Assembly (NCBI GenBank): GCA_023053685.1 | Contig: JALIGW010000058.1 | Location: forward strand, 970,001 to 1,034,000 | Origin: Diadophis punctatus similis | Lineage: Eukaryota > Chordata > Lepidosauria > Squamata > Dipsadidae | Direction of reading: 5' to 3' | DNA: 64,000 bases | In this document: one piece after another, positions 52,413-63,965 of the stretch | Layout: each line of letters starts with the position of its first letter | How positions within the stretch are numbered: the first letter of the stretch is position 1 | The notes under the pieces: model-generated | Told to the model about the DNA's origin: nothing | Database searches by the model: none | What the model saw: the letters and a program-made list of their open reading frames with translations, nothing else | Program-made: the position numbers and the translations under genes

Positions 52413-53421
52413 CCGTGATGGCGAACCTATGGCACAAGTGCCACAGGTGGCATGCACCCTCTCTACAGGCACGCCAGCCATCGCCCAGCCCAGCTCCACT
52501 GCGCATGCACCCACTTCCTGCCAGCTAGCTAGTCTTCAGGTCTCTGCTGCGCATGCGCCAGGGCGGGGCATTTCCACGCGCTTCGCTGGGGAAAGAAATT
52601 GGGGAGATCGGAGAAGGCACGGGAGGAAGGAATCTGTTAAGATACTCATGAACTGGGAGAGCCATGTTAACAAGGTTAGCCAATGAATAGGGATAGCAAC
52701 TGAGTCAGCCAATAGGAGCTAACCACTTCTGAGTCTGTGCAGAGAATCGAAACTGACTACTTAAGCTTAAGGCTGGGTGTGGCTCCAGTCTCCACTCTGT
52801 ACTCTTCCACTCTGAACTCTGCTTTAATGAAAGTAACTGTTCTCTGCTGCCTGTAACTGATTGAAGAAGAATTCTACTTGTGGTATTGTAAATGTATATA
52901 TTACTATGTTTATAAAGAAGTTTATGAATCCAGCTGAATCAGTCATCTGTGTGCTTCTGGTTTTGATTTTTGCAACAACCTTTAATAGAATCCAGGAGGA
53001 AACTAGCACGCGGTGGGGAAAGAAATTGGGATAGATCGGAGAAGGCATAAGAGGAAGGAATCCAGGAGGAAACTAGCAAGTGCTGGGGAAATAAATTGGG
53101 GAGATAGGGGACCCCCCGTTTTGGTGCTAACAGGACTCCCTGAAGACTCCTGGGACTAAAAATGGGGCATGGGGGGTTGCAGCACCCCCCTGCCCATTTT
53201 TGGTCCCAGGAGGCTTCAGGGAGGCTTGCTAGCTCCAAAATGGGCTGCCGGGGGGGTTGCCCGTGCATGTGCGAGGGGTGGGGGGAGCATGGGGGTCACC
53301 CGCGCATGCGTGGGGGGCCCTGCTGGGCAGTATTGCATTGGGGGGGCGGCACGCACGCGCACGCTGTCGCATGTATGCGTGCTTTTTTGGCACCCGAGTA
53401 AGAAAATGTTAGCCATCACTA
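52413..53421. mobile_element. hAT-type element with 8-bp TSD and nested LTR
   Basis: Termini CCGTGATGGCGAACC and ATGTTAGCCATCACTA are inverted repeats, flanked by ATATATAA on both sides (52405-52412 and 53422-53429). It lies within an antisense LINE 3' end (TTTATTTGTCAAGC / AGATAACAGATAAAAG). An LTR-like segment of about 345 bp (52635-52978, TGTTAAGA...TTGCAACA) is nested inside. Confidence 0.8.
52635..52978 (+). mobile_element. LTR-like insertion
   Basis: Starts TGTTAAGATAC and ends TTTTTGCAACA, a TGTT...AACA structure. It interrupts sequence that is repeated on either side (GGAGAAGGCAC...GGAAGGAATC and GGAGAAGGCATAAGAGG). No coding region. The exact end and any target duplication are uncertain. 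Confidence 0.45.
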
Positions 53422-53539
53422 ATATATAAGATAACAGATAAAAGTATAAACATGATTTTGAATACATGAAAAGGATACAAATAAAAAAAAGGGACATTGG
53501 GGCATTATACACAAGGTCACATCCATTCCTGTTCCTTAC

Positions 53540-53707
53540 CGAATCCACCACAGACCATTTGGCATTCCAGTTTTGTGGAGAAGCGATTGTCGTTGCCACC
53601 ACACAATCCATAAACAAATATTTCACACCTTTTGTTCCTCCAGTTGTAATAATACTGTTTTGAATATCCCTCACAACGACCTGAATCTGCTGGGAGTTTG
53701 CAAACCT
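53540..53707 (-). CDS. Gene E third Kunitz exon, P1 glutamate
   Basis: 168 bases, phase 1-1, acceptor CCCTACAG, donor GTAAGG. It has six cysteines (VCKLP, GRC, KRC, YGLC, LEC, MVC). P1-P1' is Glu-Gly as in gene D, while the residue before C14 is Arg as in gene C, so the loop is a mosaic of the two paralogues. It ends in phase with the polyglutamine tail exon. Confidence 0.92.
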
Positions 53708-54115
53708 CTGTAGGGAGGGAATGAGAACAGGAGATAATGGAAATGAGAGGGACAGAGGAAGAATCTCTTCCTTCCAGGAAGTGGGCTGGGCCCCATTTCC
53801 CTGAAAGCCTCAGATGGACCCAGAGGTCTAAGATTTGATCTTGGGTGGGACTGAATGGGTCAGGTGGAAAAGTGGCCTCAGAATGAGTGCCAGAAATGCT
53901 GGCATCTGTAATGGCCTGTGGGAACGGCCTTGGGGCACAGGAGGAGAAGCTGCAGGGGAAGGAATGCTTGGATAAGAGGCAGCTGAGTCCACAGAAGGAA
54001 TTGGGGCCTGGAGAATGTCTCAGAAGGGACCTTGCATGCTGCTTCTTGTCTGGACTAATTCACTCAGAGGGGAGGGATCTTCCAGGAACTCCAATGCAAC
54101 AGTCATCCTCTGTAC

Positions 54116-54298
54116 CTTTGCTGATTTTCCCACAGGCCTTTTCACACAGCTCCTTGGTCTCAAAGTTGTTGCGATTGCCCTCACAGCTCTGATAATTGAA
54201 CAAGACACACTTCTTCTTGTCTAGATCATAGTAGTAGCGTGGCACAGTCTGTTTGCAGCTGCCCTCTCGCAGAGGCAACTGGCACACCTCACTGCGGA
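54116..54298 (-). CDS. Gene E second Kunitz exon, P1 lysine
   Basis: 183 bases, phase 1-1, acceptor TCTCTTTCAG, donor GTACAG. All six cysteines are present (VCQLP, GSC, KKC, QSCEGNRNNF, LCEKAC). P1-P1' is Lys-Gln (GSCKQTVPRYYYD), against Ser-Lys and Ser-Glu in genes C and D. The C-terminal half, from GNRNNF on, is the same as in gene C, so change is concentrated in the loop half. Confidence 0.92.
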
Positions 54299-54405
54299 CT
54301 GAAAGAGAGTGAGAAAAGGGAATTTGTGTGGGCTCTGGCACAGGGGCTCTCAGGCGGAGGACGGAGGGGGAAGGAAGCAGGTGGTGGAAGGAGGCCTTGG
54401 CACAC

Positions 54406-54543
54406 CTGAGGGCAGGCAGCCTCGGCCACAGCCGGTGAAGCAGCACTTCTCGGTCAGGGGGCAGTCACGGTCATCACTGCAGGTGTTGTCGCATGGAACA
54501 AAGGGGTGCACTTCGACCTTCCTGGGACACACGCCGGGGTGCT
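54406..54543 (-). CDS. Gene E third WAP exon
   Basis: 138 bases, phase 1-1, eight cysteines (GVCP, VPC, NTC, RDC, EKCC, TGC, RGC). It differs from C and D at a few exposed positions. It keeps the short intron to the next Kunitz exon. Confidence 0.92.
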
Positions 54544-55318
54544 CTAGAATGAGAGGGAGTGTCAGGTCCCCAAAACTAATCAAGACACAAGAACAGTTAT
54601 TTCAGAGCGGTTTCCTTTGGTGTTCCTCACCTCCAGACGGAATCTTGCCAGACTAAAGCAACTACATGCATATTATAGATAATACTCTGTGAATCTCCAG
54701 GGAGGAGCTATGTTAAGTCTCTGCCTCGTGACCAAACTATCTAGATTTTCCTTCCTCTTTGCTCTCTCTTTGCTCTCAGCCCCTCCCTTCTCGGAATCCA
54801 GACTACATTCTACCACAGGGAGGGAGGGGGAGCAGTTACTCAATGCCTGGGATCGGATGGCAGAGATCTCTCTCTGGTGCAGCCTTGTATTTTCTCCATT
54901 GCTGTCAGGCTAGGCCAGTCCCCCCCTTCCCCCCCAACAGCCCAGTGCAATGGTCGACCCTGGAATGGGCCAGCGAGGAATTCCAGGGTTCTGTCCTAAA
55001 ACTTTGGTGGGTGAGAAGCACTGAGGCCCTGTGAGGATGCGTAGCGTGAGCCATACCAGGACGGGGAAAGGACAAGCAGATATTTCCCATCCCTGTGTTC
55101 AGCTTGGTTAATGTTAAGCTTATGCAGGAACCTTTTCGGCTTCACAATTGGTGCACATCCTTTAGGACACAGGTGTTGTGCATGTGGAAGAAATGGGTTC
55201 ATTTAGGAACAAGCTGATGTGAATGGATGCAGGATATCATTCTGAGATTGGGCATCCTGCCATCTGTCCCTGTTGTGTGTGTGTGTGCATGTGTGTGTAG
55301 TGGAAGTGTTGGGGTGAG

Positions 55319-55380
<62 letters not shown>

Positions 55381-55576
55381 TAGAGAGAGACAGAGAGAGA
55401 GAAAGAGAGAGAGAGAGACACACACACACACACACAGAGAGAGAGACAGAGAGAGAGACACAAAGAGAGACAGGCAGGCAGGCAGGCAGGAAGAAGGACA
55501 GGAAGGAAGGAAGGAAGGACGGATGGAAGGAAGGAAGGAAGGAAGGAGGAATGGTTGGAGGGTGGGAGAGGGGGAT

Positions 55577-55620
<44 letters not shown>
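55319..55620. repeat. Compound GA/CA/GGAA/GAAA microsatellite
   Basis: Runs of GAGA, CACA, CAGG, GGAA and GAAA in an intron of gene E. Arg/Glu/Lys and Leu/Ser/Val repeat frames are artefacts. Confidence 0.95.
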
Positions 55621-55621
<1 letters not shown>

Positions 55622-55858
55622 AGGGGAGGGAGGGAAAGGGGCTGAGAAAGGAGAAATGGGGAAGAAAAGGAGGGAAAGGATATTGTCACTCAGAGTACTA
55701 CAAAGGCTACGGCCTGTCAGTCTGTTGTAGACTGCAATTCACGAGACTTCAAAGAGAGAACTGAGAGGCACAGATGGACAAGTCCATTGCTCAGGAGAGG
55801 GGGGAGTGAGGGAAGGATGGAGTGAACCAGCAGAAAAAAAGAAAGAAAGGAGTGGCAC

Positions 55859-56020
55859 CTTCCACACCATCCACACATATCTTCCTGCCCGCAAAGATGC
55901 AGCACTTCTTCCTAGGAAGGTGAACACGGCGGTTACAGTCCCAGTCCTTGGTGCAGTTGGGGAAGCAAACGTCCCCCGTGCTGGGTGGGAAGAGCAGCAC
56001 AGGGCAGTATCCTGGGAGAT
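55859..56020 (-). CDS. Gene E second WAP exon, seven cysteines
   Basis: 162 bases, phase 1-1, acceptor TCTCCCTAG, donor GTGCCA (weaker than the others). It starts LPGYCPV and has C2 (DVC), C3 (NC), C4 (WDC), KKCC and C8 (KIC). C7 is missing (CCIFAGRKIC), as in genes C and D. The C7 loss therefore predates the duplications. The central loop is strongly diverged from C and D. Confidence 0.87.
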
Positions 56021-56089
56021 CTAGGGAGAAAAGGGGGACACAGAACGGAAGAGGGCATTCAGAGTGGGGCTCACACCTTCAGGACACAG

Positions 56090-56257
56090 TTACCCAACCT
56101 TTTCAGCTTTGCGCACCTGCGGGATGTGTGTGTGGATGGTTCCACATGTGCAACGGGCAAGCCCGCCTGCACTCGCCCACCACTTCCTGTTCCACGGCCT
56201 GGTTCCGAAAAGCTGAAGGCCTGTTAGTGGACCACAGCCTGGGGGTTGGGGACCCCT
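56090..56257 (-). mobile_element. hAT-type fragment
   Basis: Ends in GGGTTGGGGACCCCTG, the inverted CAGGGGTCCCCAACC terminus. The other end (TTACCCAACCTTTT) is degenerate. It is inserted in the gene E intron and absent at the same place in genes C and D. Confidence 0.55.
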
Positions 56258-56923
56258 GCTCTAGTAGAAGAAGAGACCCCCTCCAAATGTTGCAGGACCC
56301 TCCTCAGCCTGTCAGGGGGCATCCGTGGCAGTGAGGAGGAGGAGGGAGATTTTGCAAAGCCCCACAGCAAAAGTCCTCCAACCTCATTCACCAAAGAGTT
56401 GGAGGTCTTTTGCCATATCCCGTGCAGCCGGGCAACCCTGAAGGGTCTTCTCTGGTCAGGCGGCACCAGGTGGCAGAGGAACCCTTCCCAGCACGCTCCA
56501 GCCCACCAAATGCTCCGCTGTGTAGAGAAACCTCCGGTAGGGCTGATCTACCCAACGGAGGCCGTCTCAGTGCAGGTTGGCACCACACAACCCTCCTCTG
56601 GCAGCTCCGACTCGCCTGACTCCTTCTCCCCTCCTACAAGCTCTGGGGTGGCTCCATAGAGCTGGGCCGAGCTCTTTCTGCAAAGCTTCCTTGGAAAGCT
56701 CAAGTTTTGCTGGTCTTGGAGGATGGACCCCCATGGCCTGGCTTCCCTCTGAGCTCTAGTGGTGTTTCATGGTTGGGCAAAGAACCTTGCAGCTCTGGCA
56801 CGACTCTGCTTTCCTTGGTACCAGGCTTGGCTAGCACCCTCCGCCCTCCGTTCCTGACCCCTGGTTCCTCCCCCTCCACCCCCCCACCCCGGTCTGACCT
56901 CCCAGTCCAGGAACCAGACTTAC

Positions 56924-57073
56924 TTTCTTGCGGGATTTTACATTCCTTCCCCCCACAGGGAGTGGCACAGCAGCGCCGGATGCCTGGGCAGCTGGCATCG
57001 CTGGAGCAGAATTTGCCACAAGGAGCATCCTCAGCAGGAGCTGCGGTGGGACACGTGCCAGGCTTGTTGACAT
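56924..57073 (-). CDS. Gene E first WAP exon
   Basis: 150 bases, phase 1-1, acceptor AACCTTGCAG, donor GTAAGT. It has eight cysteines (GTCP, APC, KFC, ASC, RRCC, TPC, KEC). The gap between C7 and C8 holds four residues (GGKE) instead of the usual three seen in genes C and D. The KFCSSDASCPG segment is conserved with C and D, while the N-terminal loop is different. Confidence 0.91.
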
Positions 57074-57615
57074 CTGCAAGGTTTTGGGGAGGGGAGAAGA
57101 GGGGATTCTATCAGTAAAGGGGGAACTTTTCTGTTGTCTTTGCAAATTATCCATGAATTCAGCAGGGCCTTTGCTAGGCTCACTCAAAAAGCTTTTTTTT
57201 TAAAGAAAAGTTTTTTCCAGGAGAAAAATTAATATATCCTCATAAAACCTAGGTAGAATTGTCTTGTGAATTGAAGTCTACGACAGACTGACAGACTGTA
57301 GCCTTTGTAGTATTGTGAGTGACGATATCCTTTCCCTCCTTTCCTTCACCATTTCTCCTTTCTCAGACCCTTTCCTTTCCTTTCCTTTCCTTCTTGAATC
57401 TCCAAAGACCTATGTTATGTCCTGAGGTTTTGGGAAAGTTTTCACTCCAGTCCGACAGGGAAGTAAAGTAGGGAAATTCTGATTGGCTCCTTGCCAGTAA
57501 GGCTCCCTATTTAAACCCCTGCCACAATATTGCCTTTGCTGTTGTTTGATCACCGTAACCAATAACGAGCTGAAGTCACTCCACCAGCCTCCTGTCTCTT
57601 CAATATCGGAACTCA

Positions 57616-59310
57616 ACAACCTACGCAAGGGTCCTCTTTGTAGACTTTAGTTCAACATTCAATACCATCATTCCGGACATTCTTCTAACTACACTAAACC
57701 AGCTAGCGGTACCTGAACACACCTGTAAATGGACCATAAGCCTCCTAACAGACAGGAAGCAGCAGGTGAAGCTAGGCAAAATCATATCAGATACCTGCAC
57801 AATTAGCACAGGGGGCCCCCAGGGATGTGAGCTCTCTCCACTTCTCTTCTCTCTGTACACCAATAACTGCATTTCAAAAGATCCATCTGTTAAACTACTG
57901 AAGTTTGCAGATGATACAACAGTGATTGGTCTCATTCAAGACAACGATGAATCTGCATACAGATGGGAGGTTGAACCTTGCAGCTCTGGCATGACTCTGC
58001 TTTCCTTGGTACCAGGCTTGGCAAGCACCCTCTGCCCTCCGTTCCTGACCCCTGGTTCCCACCCCTCCACCACCACCCTTGTTGCCTTGTGGTGCAACCA
58101 GAACAATCTGGAACTGAACACACTCACAACCGTAGAAATGGTGGTAGACTTTAGGAGAAACCCTCCCATTCTACCACCTCTTACAATACTAGACAACACA
58201 GTATCAACAGTAGAGACCTTCCAATTTCTAGGTTCTATCATATCTCAAGACCTAAAATGGACACCTATCATCAAAAATGTCATTAAAAAGCACAACAAAG
58301 AATGTTCTTTCTGCGCCAACTCAGGAAGCTCAAACTGCCCAAGGAGCTGCGGATGCACTTCTACAGAGGAATTATTGAGTCTGTCACAGGGGTGAAATCG
58401 TCCCGGTTCGCTCTTACCTGTCGGTCGCCGCAGAGCCGAAGAAGCTGGTGGTGTTCGTGGTGCAGGGCTTCTCCTGCCCGCTTCCCCCGCCCGCCTGGAC
58501 ACTGCCATTTGCATTCTTTTGTCCTCTGCGCATGCTGAACACTTTGCGCATGCGCAGAGGGCAAAAGAACGCAAATGGCGGCGTCCAGGTGGGTGGGGGA
58601 AGCGGGCAGGAGAAGCCCTGCACCACGAACACCACCAGCTTCTTCGGCTCTGCGGCGACCGACAGGTAAGAGCGAACCGGGAGGATTTCACCCCTGGTTT
58701 GTCATCTGCACCTCTATAATGGTCTGGTTCGGTTCTGCAACCCAACAAGATAGACACAGACTTCAGAGGATAATCAGAACTGCAGAAAAAAAGATTACTG
58801 CCAACCTGCCTTCCACTGAGGACCTGCATATTGCACGAGTCAAAAAGAGGGCTGTGAAAATATTTACTGACCCTTCGCATCCTGGACACAAACCGTTTCA
58901 ACTCCTACCCTCAAAACGATGCTGTAGAGCACTGCACACCAGAACAACTAGACACAAGAACAGTTTATTCCTGAACGCTATCACTCTGCTAAACAAATAA
59001 TTCCCACAACACTGTCAAATAATTTACTAAGGCTGTATTACTATTATTCTTCTCATCCTTACTAGTATCTTTCCCACTTATTACTATAACCATGTTGCTT
59101 GTATCTTTCAATTTATATTGTTTTTATTTGTTTCCTAGTACAATTTGATAGCTTATTAGTAACCTTGACTATCACTAAGTGTTGTATCTTTTTATTCTTG
59201 ATGAATGTATTTTATTCTCCTTATGTACACTGAGAGCATATGCACCAAAGACAAATTCCTTGAGTGTCCAATCACACTTGGCCAATAAAGAATTCCATAT
59301 TCTATTCTCA
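57616..59310 (+). mobile_element. L2-type LINE with internal insertions
   Basis: Plus-strand LINE of the same family as 32150-34680: LFVDFSSTFNT start, SDTCTISTGGPQGCELSPLL, FADDTTVIGLIQDND, then RHRLQRIIRTAEKKITANLP near 58750, and a 3' UTR to CCAATAAAGAATTCC. Two insertions break it: about 100 bases at 57976-58075 copied from nearby intron, and a hairpin element at 58387-58696. It is 5'-truncated and nonfunctional. Confidence 0.9.
58387..58696. mobile_element. 310-bp hairpin hAT-type MITE
   Basis: Starts CAGGGGTGAAATCG and ends TTTCACCCCTG. The two halves are near-complete inverted complements of about 150 bases each, joined by a short CTGAACACTTTG loop. It is flanked by GTCTGTCA and GTTTGTCA, an 8-bp duplication with one change. 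It is inserted in a LINE; the uninterrupted LINE sequence at 33230-33250 confirms the boundaries. Confidence 0.92.
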
Positions 59311-59575
59311 GAGACTTCCAGTTTCTCCTTCGGCTGCATTGGAAGCCGGACCGCGAGCTCCGCGGCCGGCTCCCAAGACTCCCAATTTTAAAGAAGATGT
59401 GGTTTTGGAAAGATACTTTGTTTTAAAGAAAAAATATTGACATTTGAAGTGGAAGTTGCCTTTACCTTATTAAAACTAAATTGATTATTAAATACTTACC
59501 AACATATTGGATTTAATGAAATTGAAAGTGCAGAACAATAAAGAGGAATAATACTGACGTGAAGCACAAGCGCGA

Positions 59576-59642
<67 letters not shown>

Positions 59643-61127
59643 GCGCAACACTTGGAATCTTTGCTTTTGCTGATTAAAAAAAAAAGTGGAATAAACCAAA
59701 AGAAGGAAGAGAAGTGGCTAACCCCCCATTTTTTTCCTTGGAATTTTGGTTGGATTGTAAAAATGATAACAAGTGGAAACAGAGACATGGGATGGATACA
59801 GCAGGATATTAAAGACATTATAAATGAAAGCGTATGGGAATGAAAGAAATACTTGAAGATATGGACTTCATTGAACTAAAACTGGAGAATATAATGCAAA
59901 GAATAATAAGTGCAGAACAGATAAATGAGGAAACTATTGAGGACACTGGAAGAGTGGAAAAAGTAGAGGAACTGGGGGGAAAAAACAAGAAGAAAGAAAA
60001 TACCACAAAGGGACGATGGAAACACTGAGGGTGAAAAAGGGGATTGGAACAGAAGGGGAAGATCATAGATGGCAGGGAAAAGAAAAGAGGGAGAAAAGAT
60101 GAAAGTAAAATAAAACAACAAAGGGGGGAAAAGAGAGGAGAGAAAGAGAGAGAGAGCACAGCAAAAAAAATGGAGTTAAGAATAGAAATGAAAGAGTTGA
60201 AAGAAATTTGGGGGAGGCAACCCAAAAAGAGAAAGAAAAGAGAATTAAAAATATGGAACAGGGTAAAAGATAAGGGATAAAAAGAATAAGAATGTGTATG
60301 TTAACTTAGTATAATAGAATTAAATAATTTTGAATAAATTGTTTTTTGTGGGGATAAGAATAAAAAATAATAATATTTTTGAATATAAGGTATGAATATA
60401 GAAGAGCCATAATGTGGAAAAAATAACCTGTATTAGGCATATGTATGAACTAGTACCTAGAAATGAAACTATAAAATAACAATAAAAATATGAAAATTGA
60501 AAATTGGTAATTTTGAAATGAAATTTGATTTGTATGGGACATAAAAGATAAGAATTAGTTTTGAACTGATAAAGTGATAGAATAAATTGTTAAGAAGATA
60601 AAATTAGTTTGTATTTAAGAGTAAGAATGATATGGAGAAGTAAAGCAAAATATTTTAGAGTTAGAAATGTATGTATGTATATTAGAAATTTACAAAGTGG
60701 GAAAAGTCTTTCACATCTTTGATTGTTGGAAAGGAAGGAGAAGAGTAGGAAAAGGGGAAAGAAAAGAGGATTAAAATAGAAATAAAATAAGAGGAGAAAA
60801 TACTAAAGATAGATATTAAGATGAAAAGAAACATAAGAGATGTCTTAAAAATGAAATGATAAGGGGCCGAAAGGCAAAAGGAAGCTGTGATGTTTCCTTC
60901 CATACACCAGGATGACTCGACAGAAAAACAAACAAACATATATAACCCTTTCCTGGTGAAGAGCTGATAGGGAAGAGAACCTGGCCTAGAGGTTAACACT
61001 TCTGCCTTATAAGCAGACTGCCCAGGTTCAAATCCCACTACTGGTATGGCTATCTGACGAGAGCAAAATAGCTTGAAATAGATCTATAATAGTCTCCTTT
61101 TATTTTCATTTATCAGCAAAAAAAATG

Positions 61128-61130
<3 letters not shown>
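59310..61130. other. A-rich degenerate region, possible LINE 5' remnants
   Basis: Purine- and A-rich sequence with a (GAAA)n microsatellite at 59575-59642. Short Lys/Glu-rich frames (for example MGMKEILEDMDFIELKLENI at 59834) could be an old ORF1-like coiled coil or just composition. A tRNA-like head (GGCCTAGAGGTTAACAC, GGTTCAAATCCC) near 60985-61040 suggests a SINE piece. No host exon is visible. Confidence 0.4.
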
Positions 61131-61344
<214 letters not shown>

Positions 61345-61418
61345 TTAAGACTATTTGCATGGATGTATGAAACTCAGAAAGCAATTGCTCACAACATGAG
61401 ATGTTGAAAGATCAAAAA

Positions 61419-63690
61419 TAAATAGGGGAAATACCTGAAACCCTGGTACACAATTCGGCTGACTCCCTGGTGGCTGCTTGGAACACCGCAGCATCAGGGG
61501 CCCTAGACCGAATTGCGCCTAAGCGACCTCTCTATGGCAGTGGATCCCGGAAAGCTCCCTGGTTTACCGAGGAGCTCCGGGAGATGAAACGCCAGAAGAG
61601 ACGTCTAGAACGCCGCTGGAGGGCCAGAAAAACCGAGTCTGATCGAACACTATTAAGAATTTACATCAGATCTTATTTAGTGGCGATAAGGGCGGCAAAA
61701 CGATCCTATTTTTCCGCTCTTATTGCGTCCGCAGATTCTCGCCCGGCCACCTTGTTTAGGGTGACGCGCTCCCTCCTTGCAAAAGGGGGGAGCGAGGAAC
61801 ACTTACAAGGCAGAGCTGAGGAATTCGCTGAGTTTCTGTCGGATAAAGTCGCTCAGATTCGGTCGAACCTGGACTCTGGCAGGGCAGAGTCCATAGAGTT
61901 GACAGGGGCAAGTCTTAGTCCACCATTATGGGAAGAGTTTGGGCCTGTTTCTCCCGAGGATGTGGACAGGGCTGTGGGAGCGATGGGTACCTCCACCTGT
62001 TTATTGGACCCGTGCCCCTCCTGGCTGGTCTCGACCAGCAGGGAGGTGGCACGCGGCTGGATCCAGGCGGTGGTCACCGCTTCTTTGAGAGAGGGATCCG
62101 TACCGCAGTCGTTAAAAGCTGCGGTGGTGCGACCCCTCCTGAAGAAGCCTTCCCTGGATCCAGCTGACTTGAAGAACTATCGTCCGGTCTCCAACTTGCC
62201 TTTTTTAGGGAAAGTTGTGGAGAAGGTGGTGGTTACTCAGCTTCTGCAGCTCCTGGATGAAACAGATCATCTAGATCCTTACCAGTCGGGCTTCAGGCGC
62301 GGCTACAGTACAGAAACTGCCTTGGTCGCTCTGATGGATGATCTCTGGCGGGCCCGGGATGGGGGGAACTCCTCCATCCTGGTGCTACTTGACCTCTCAG
62401 CGGCTTTCGATACCATCGACCATGGTATCCTTCTGCATCGTCTCAGCGAGTTGGGAGTGGGAGGCACCGTTTTGCGGTGGTTCTCCTCTTATCTCGCTGA
62501 TAGGATGCAGTCGGTGCTGGCAGGGGGGCAGAGGTCGTCCCCTAGGCCCCTATTATGTGGGGTGCCTCAGGGGTCGGTTCTCTCGCCCATCCTGTTCAAC
62601 ATCTACATGAAACCGCTGGGTGAGATCATTCGCAGACATGGGGTGTGTTTCCATCAGTACGCTGATGACACCCAGCTGTACATCACCACCCCGTCTGACT
62701 TCAGTGAGGCAGTTGATGTAATGTGCCGGTGCCTGGACGACGTTAGGATCTGGATGGGGAGGAACAGACTCAGACTTAATCCCGACAAGACTGAGTGGCT
62801 GTGGATATTGCCTCCTAAGGATCATGACAACTGCCCCTCCTTGTTCCTTGAGGGAGCGAAACTGACTCCCTCGGACCGGGTCCGCAACTTGGGGGTCCTC
62901 CTAGATCCACAGCTAAAATTGGATCATCATCTTTCTGCTGTGGCTAGGGGGGCCTTTGCACAGGTTCGCCTGGTGCACCAGTTGCGGCCATATTTGGAGA
63001 AGGAGGCTCTACTCACGGTCACTCATGCCCTTGTCACCTCTCGTTTGGACTACTGCAATGCGCTCTACATGGGGCTACCCTTGAAGAGTATCCGGAGACT
63101 TCAGCTGGTGCAAAATGCGGCTGCGCGTGCTGTGGTGGGTGTGCCAAGGTACACCCACGTGACATCGATACTCCGCCAGCTGCATTGGTTGCCCATCGGT
63201 CTCCGGGTCCAATTCAAGGTGTTGATCACCATCTTTAAAGCCCTTCATGGCTTAGGACCAGGTTATCTACGGGACCGCATTCTGCCTCATACTTCCCTCC
63301 GACCGGTTAGGGCCCACAGAGTTGGCCTCCTCCAGGTCCCGTCGGCCAAGCAATGCCGGCTGGCGGGCCCAAGGGGGAGAGCCATCTCTGTGGCTGGCCC
63401 CGCTCTCTGGAACCAACTTCCACCAGAGACCCGAACTATCCCCACTCTGCTGGCCTTCCGAAAAGCCGTTAAGACATGGCTCTTCCTGCAGGCGGGGGGT
63501 AGAGCTTAATTCACTCGAGCTCACCCCCCAAGTATGTATGATGTTGTATGGTTGTTGATCTCTTATATTGTGTTTTAATTTTTATATTGTTTTAATTACC
63601 ATTTTTAGATTTTGGTTGTTCTTGTATTTTTCACTGATGTACGCCGCCCTGAGTCCTTAGGGAGTTGGGCGGCATATAAGAATTCCAAAA

Positions 63691-63721
<31 letters not shown>

Positions 63722-63722
63722 A
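61419..63722 (+). mobile_element. L3/CR1-group LINE, long open frame, AAATA tail
   Basis: The open frame begins just after a stop near 61415 and runs to 63509. A 3' UTR with GTACGCCGCCCTGAGTCC follows, then (AAATA)n. The endonuclease domain is missing, so the copy is 5'-truncated. A (TTCTA)n and (TTCC)n array follows at 63738-63866. Related pieces are at 26940-27335, 32517-32890 and 37405-38445. Confidence 0.9.
61470..63509 (+). CDS. LINE reverse transcriptase, intact 679-codon frame
   Basis: The frame has the reverse-transcriptase series in order: KNYRPVSNLPFLGKVVEKVV (about residue 230), GFRRGYSTETALVAL, LLDLSAAFDTIDH, GVPQGSVLSPILFNIYM, active-site HQYADDTQLYI (about 405), NPDKTEWLWI. A C-terminal region follows with RLDYCNALYMGLPLKSIRRL and ALWNQLPPETRTIPTLLAFR. 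The start used is GTG; the frame is open about 50 bases further upstream with no ATG, so translation from this copy is unlikely. The uninterrupted frame means a young insertion. Confidence 0.88.
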   Translation: MAAWNTAASGALDRIAPKRPLYGSGSRKAPWFTEELREMKRQKRRLERRWRARKTESDRTLLRIYIRSYLVAIRAAKRSYFSALIASADSRPATLFRVTRSLLAKGGSEEHLQGRAEEFAEFLSDKVAQIRSNLDSGRAESIELTGASLSPPLWEEFGPVSPEDVDRAVGAMGTSTCLLDPCPSWLVSTSREVARGWIQAVVTASLREGSVPQSLKAAVVRPLLKKPSLDPADLKNYRPVSNLPFLGKVVEKVVVTQLLQLLDETDHLDPYQSGFRRGYSTETALVALMDDLWRARDGGNSSILVLLDLSAAFDTIDHGILLHRLSELGVGGTVLRWFSSYLADRMQSVLAGGQRSSPRPLLCGVPQGSVLSPILFNIYMKPLGEIIRRHGVCFHQYADDTQLYITTPSDFSEAVDVMCRCLDDVRIWMGRNRLRLNPDKTEWLWILPPKDHDNCPSLFLEGAKLTPSDRVRNLGVLLDPQLKLDHHLSAVARGAFAQVRLVHQLRPYLEKEALLTVTHALVTSRLDYCNALYMGLPLKSIRRLQLVQNAAARAVVGVPRYTHVTSILRQLHWLPIGLRVQFKVLITIFKALHGLGPGYLRDRILPHTSLRPVRAHRVGLLQVPSAKQCRLAGPRGRAISVAGPALWNQLPPETRTIPTLLAFRKAVKTWLFLQAGGRA

Positions 63723-63737
63723 ACTTATTGAAAAAAA

Positions 63738-63965
63738 GAATTCTATTCTATTCTATTCTATTCTATTCTATTCTATTCTATTCTATTCTATTCTATTCTA
63801 TTCTATTCTATTCTTCCTTCCTTCCTTCCTTCCTTCCTTCCTTCCTTCCTTCCTTCCTTCCTTCCTTTTCTCATTTCCTTCTGATTTCCTCCCCCCCTCC
63901 CCTCCCCTGCCCTTCCCTCCCTTCCCCTCCCTCCCTTCCTCTTTCTTAACTTCCTTTTTCTTTTC
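63738..63965. repeat. TTCTA, TTCC and polypyrimidine microsatellite
   Basis: (TTCTA)n at 63738-63812, (TTCC)n at 63813-63866, then mixed CCCTTCC. The last 40 bases of the window (CCCAAGATAGCCTTGC to CCACCTGGCC) match the bases just 3' of the first Kunitz exon in genes C and D. Confidence 0.95.
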
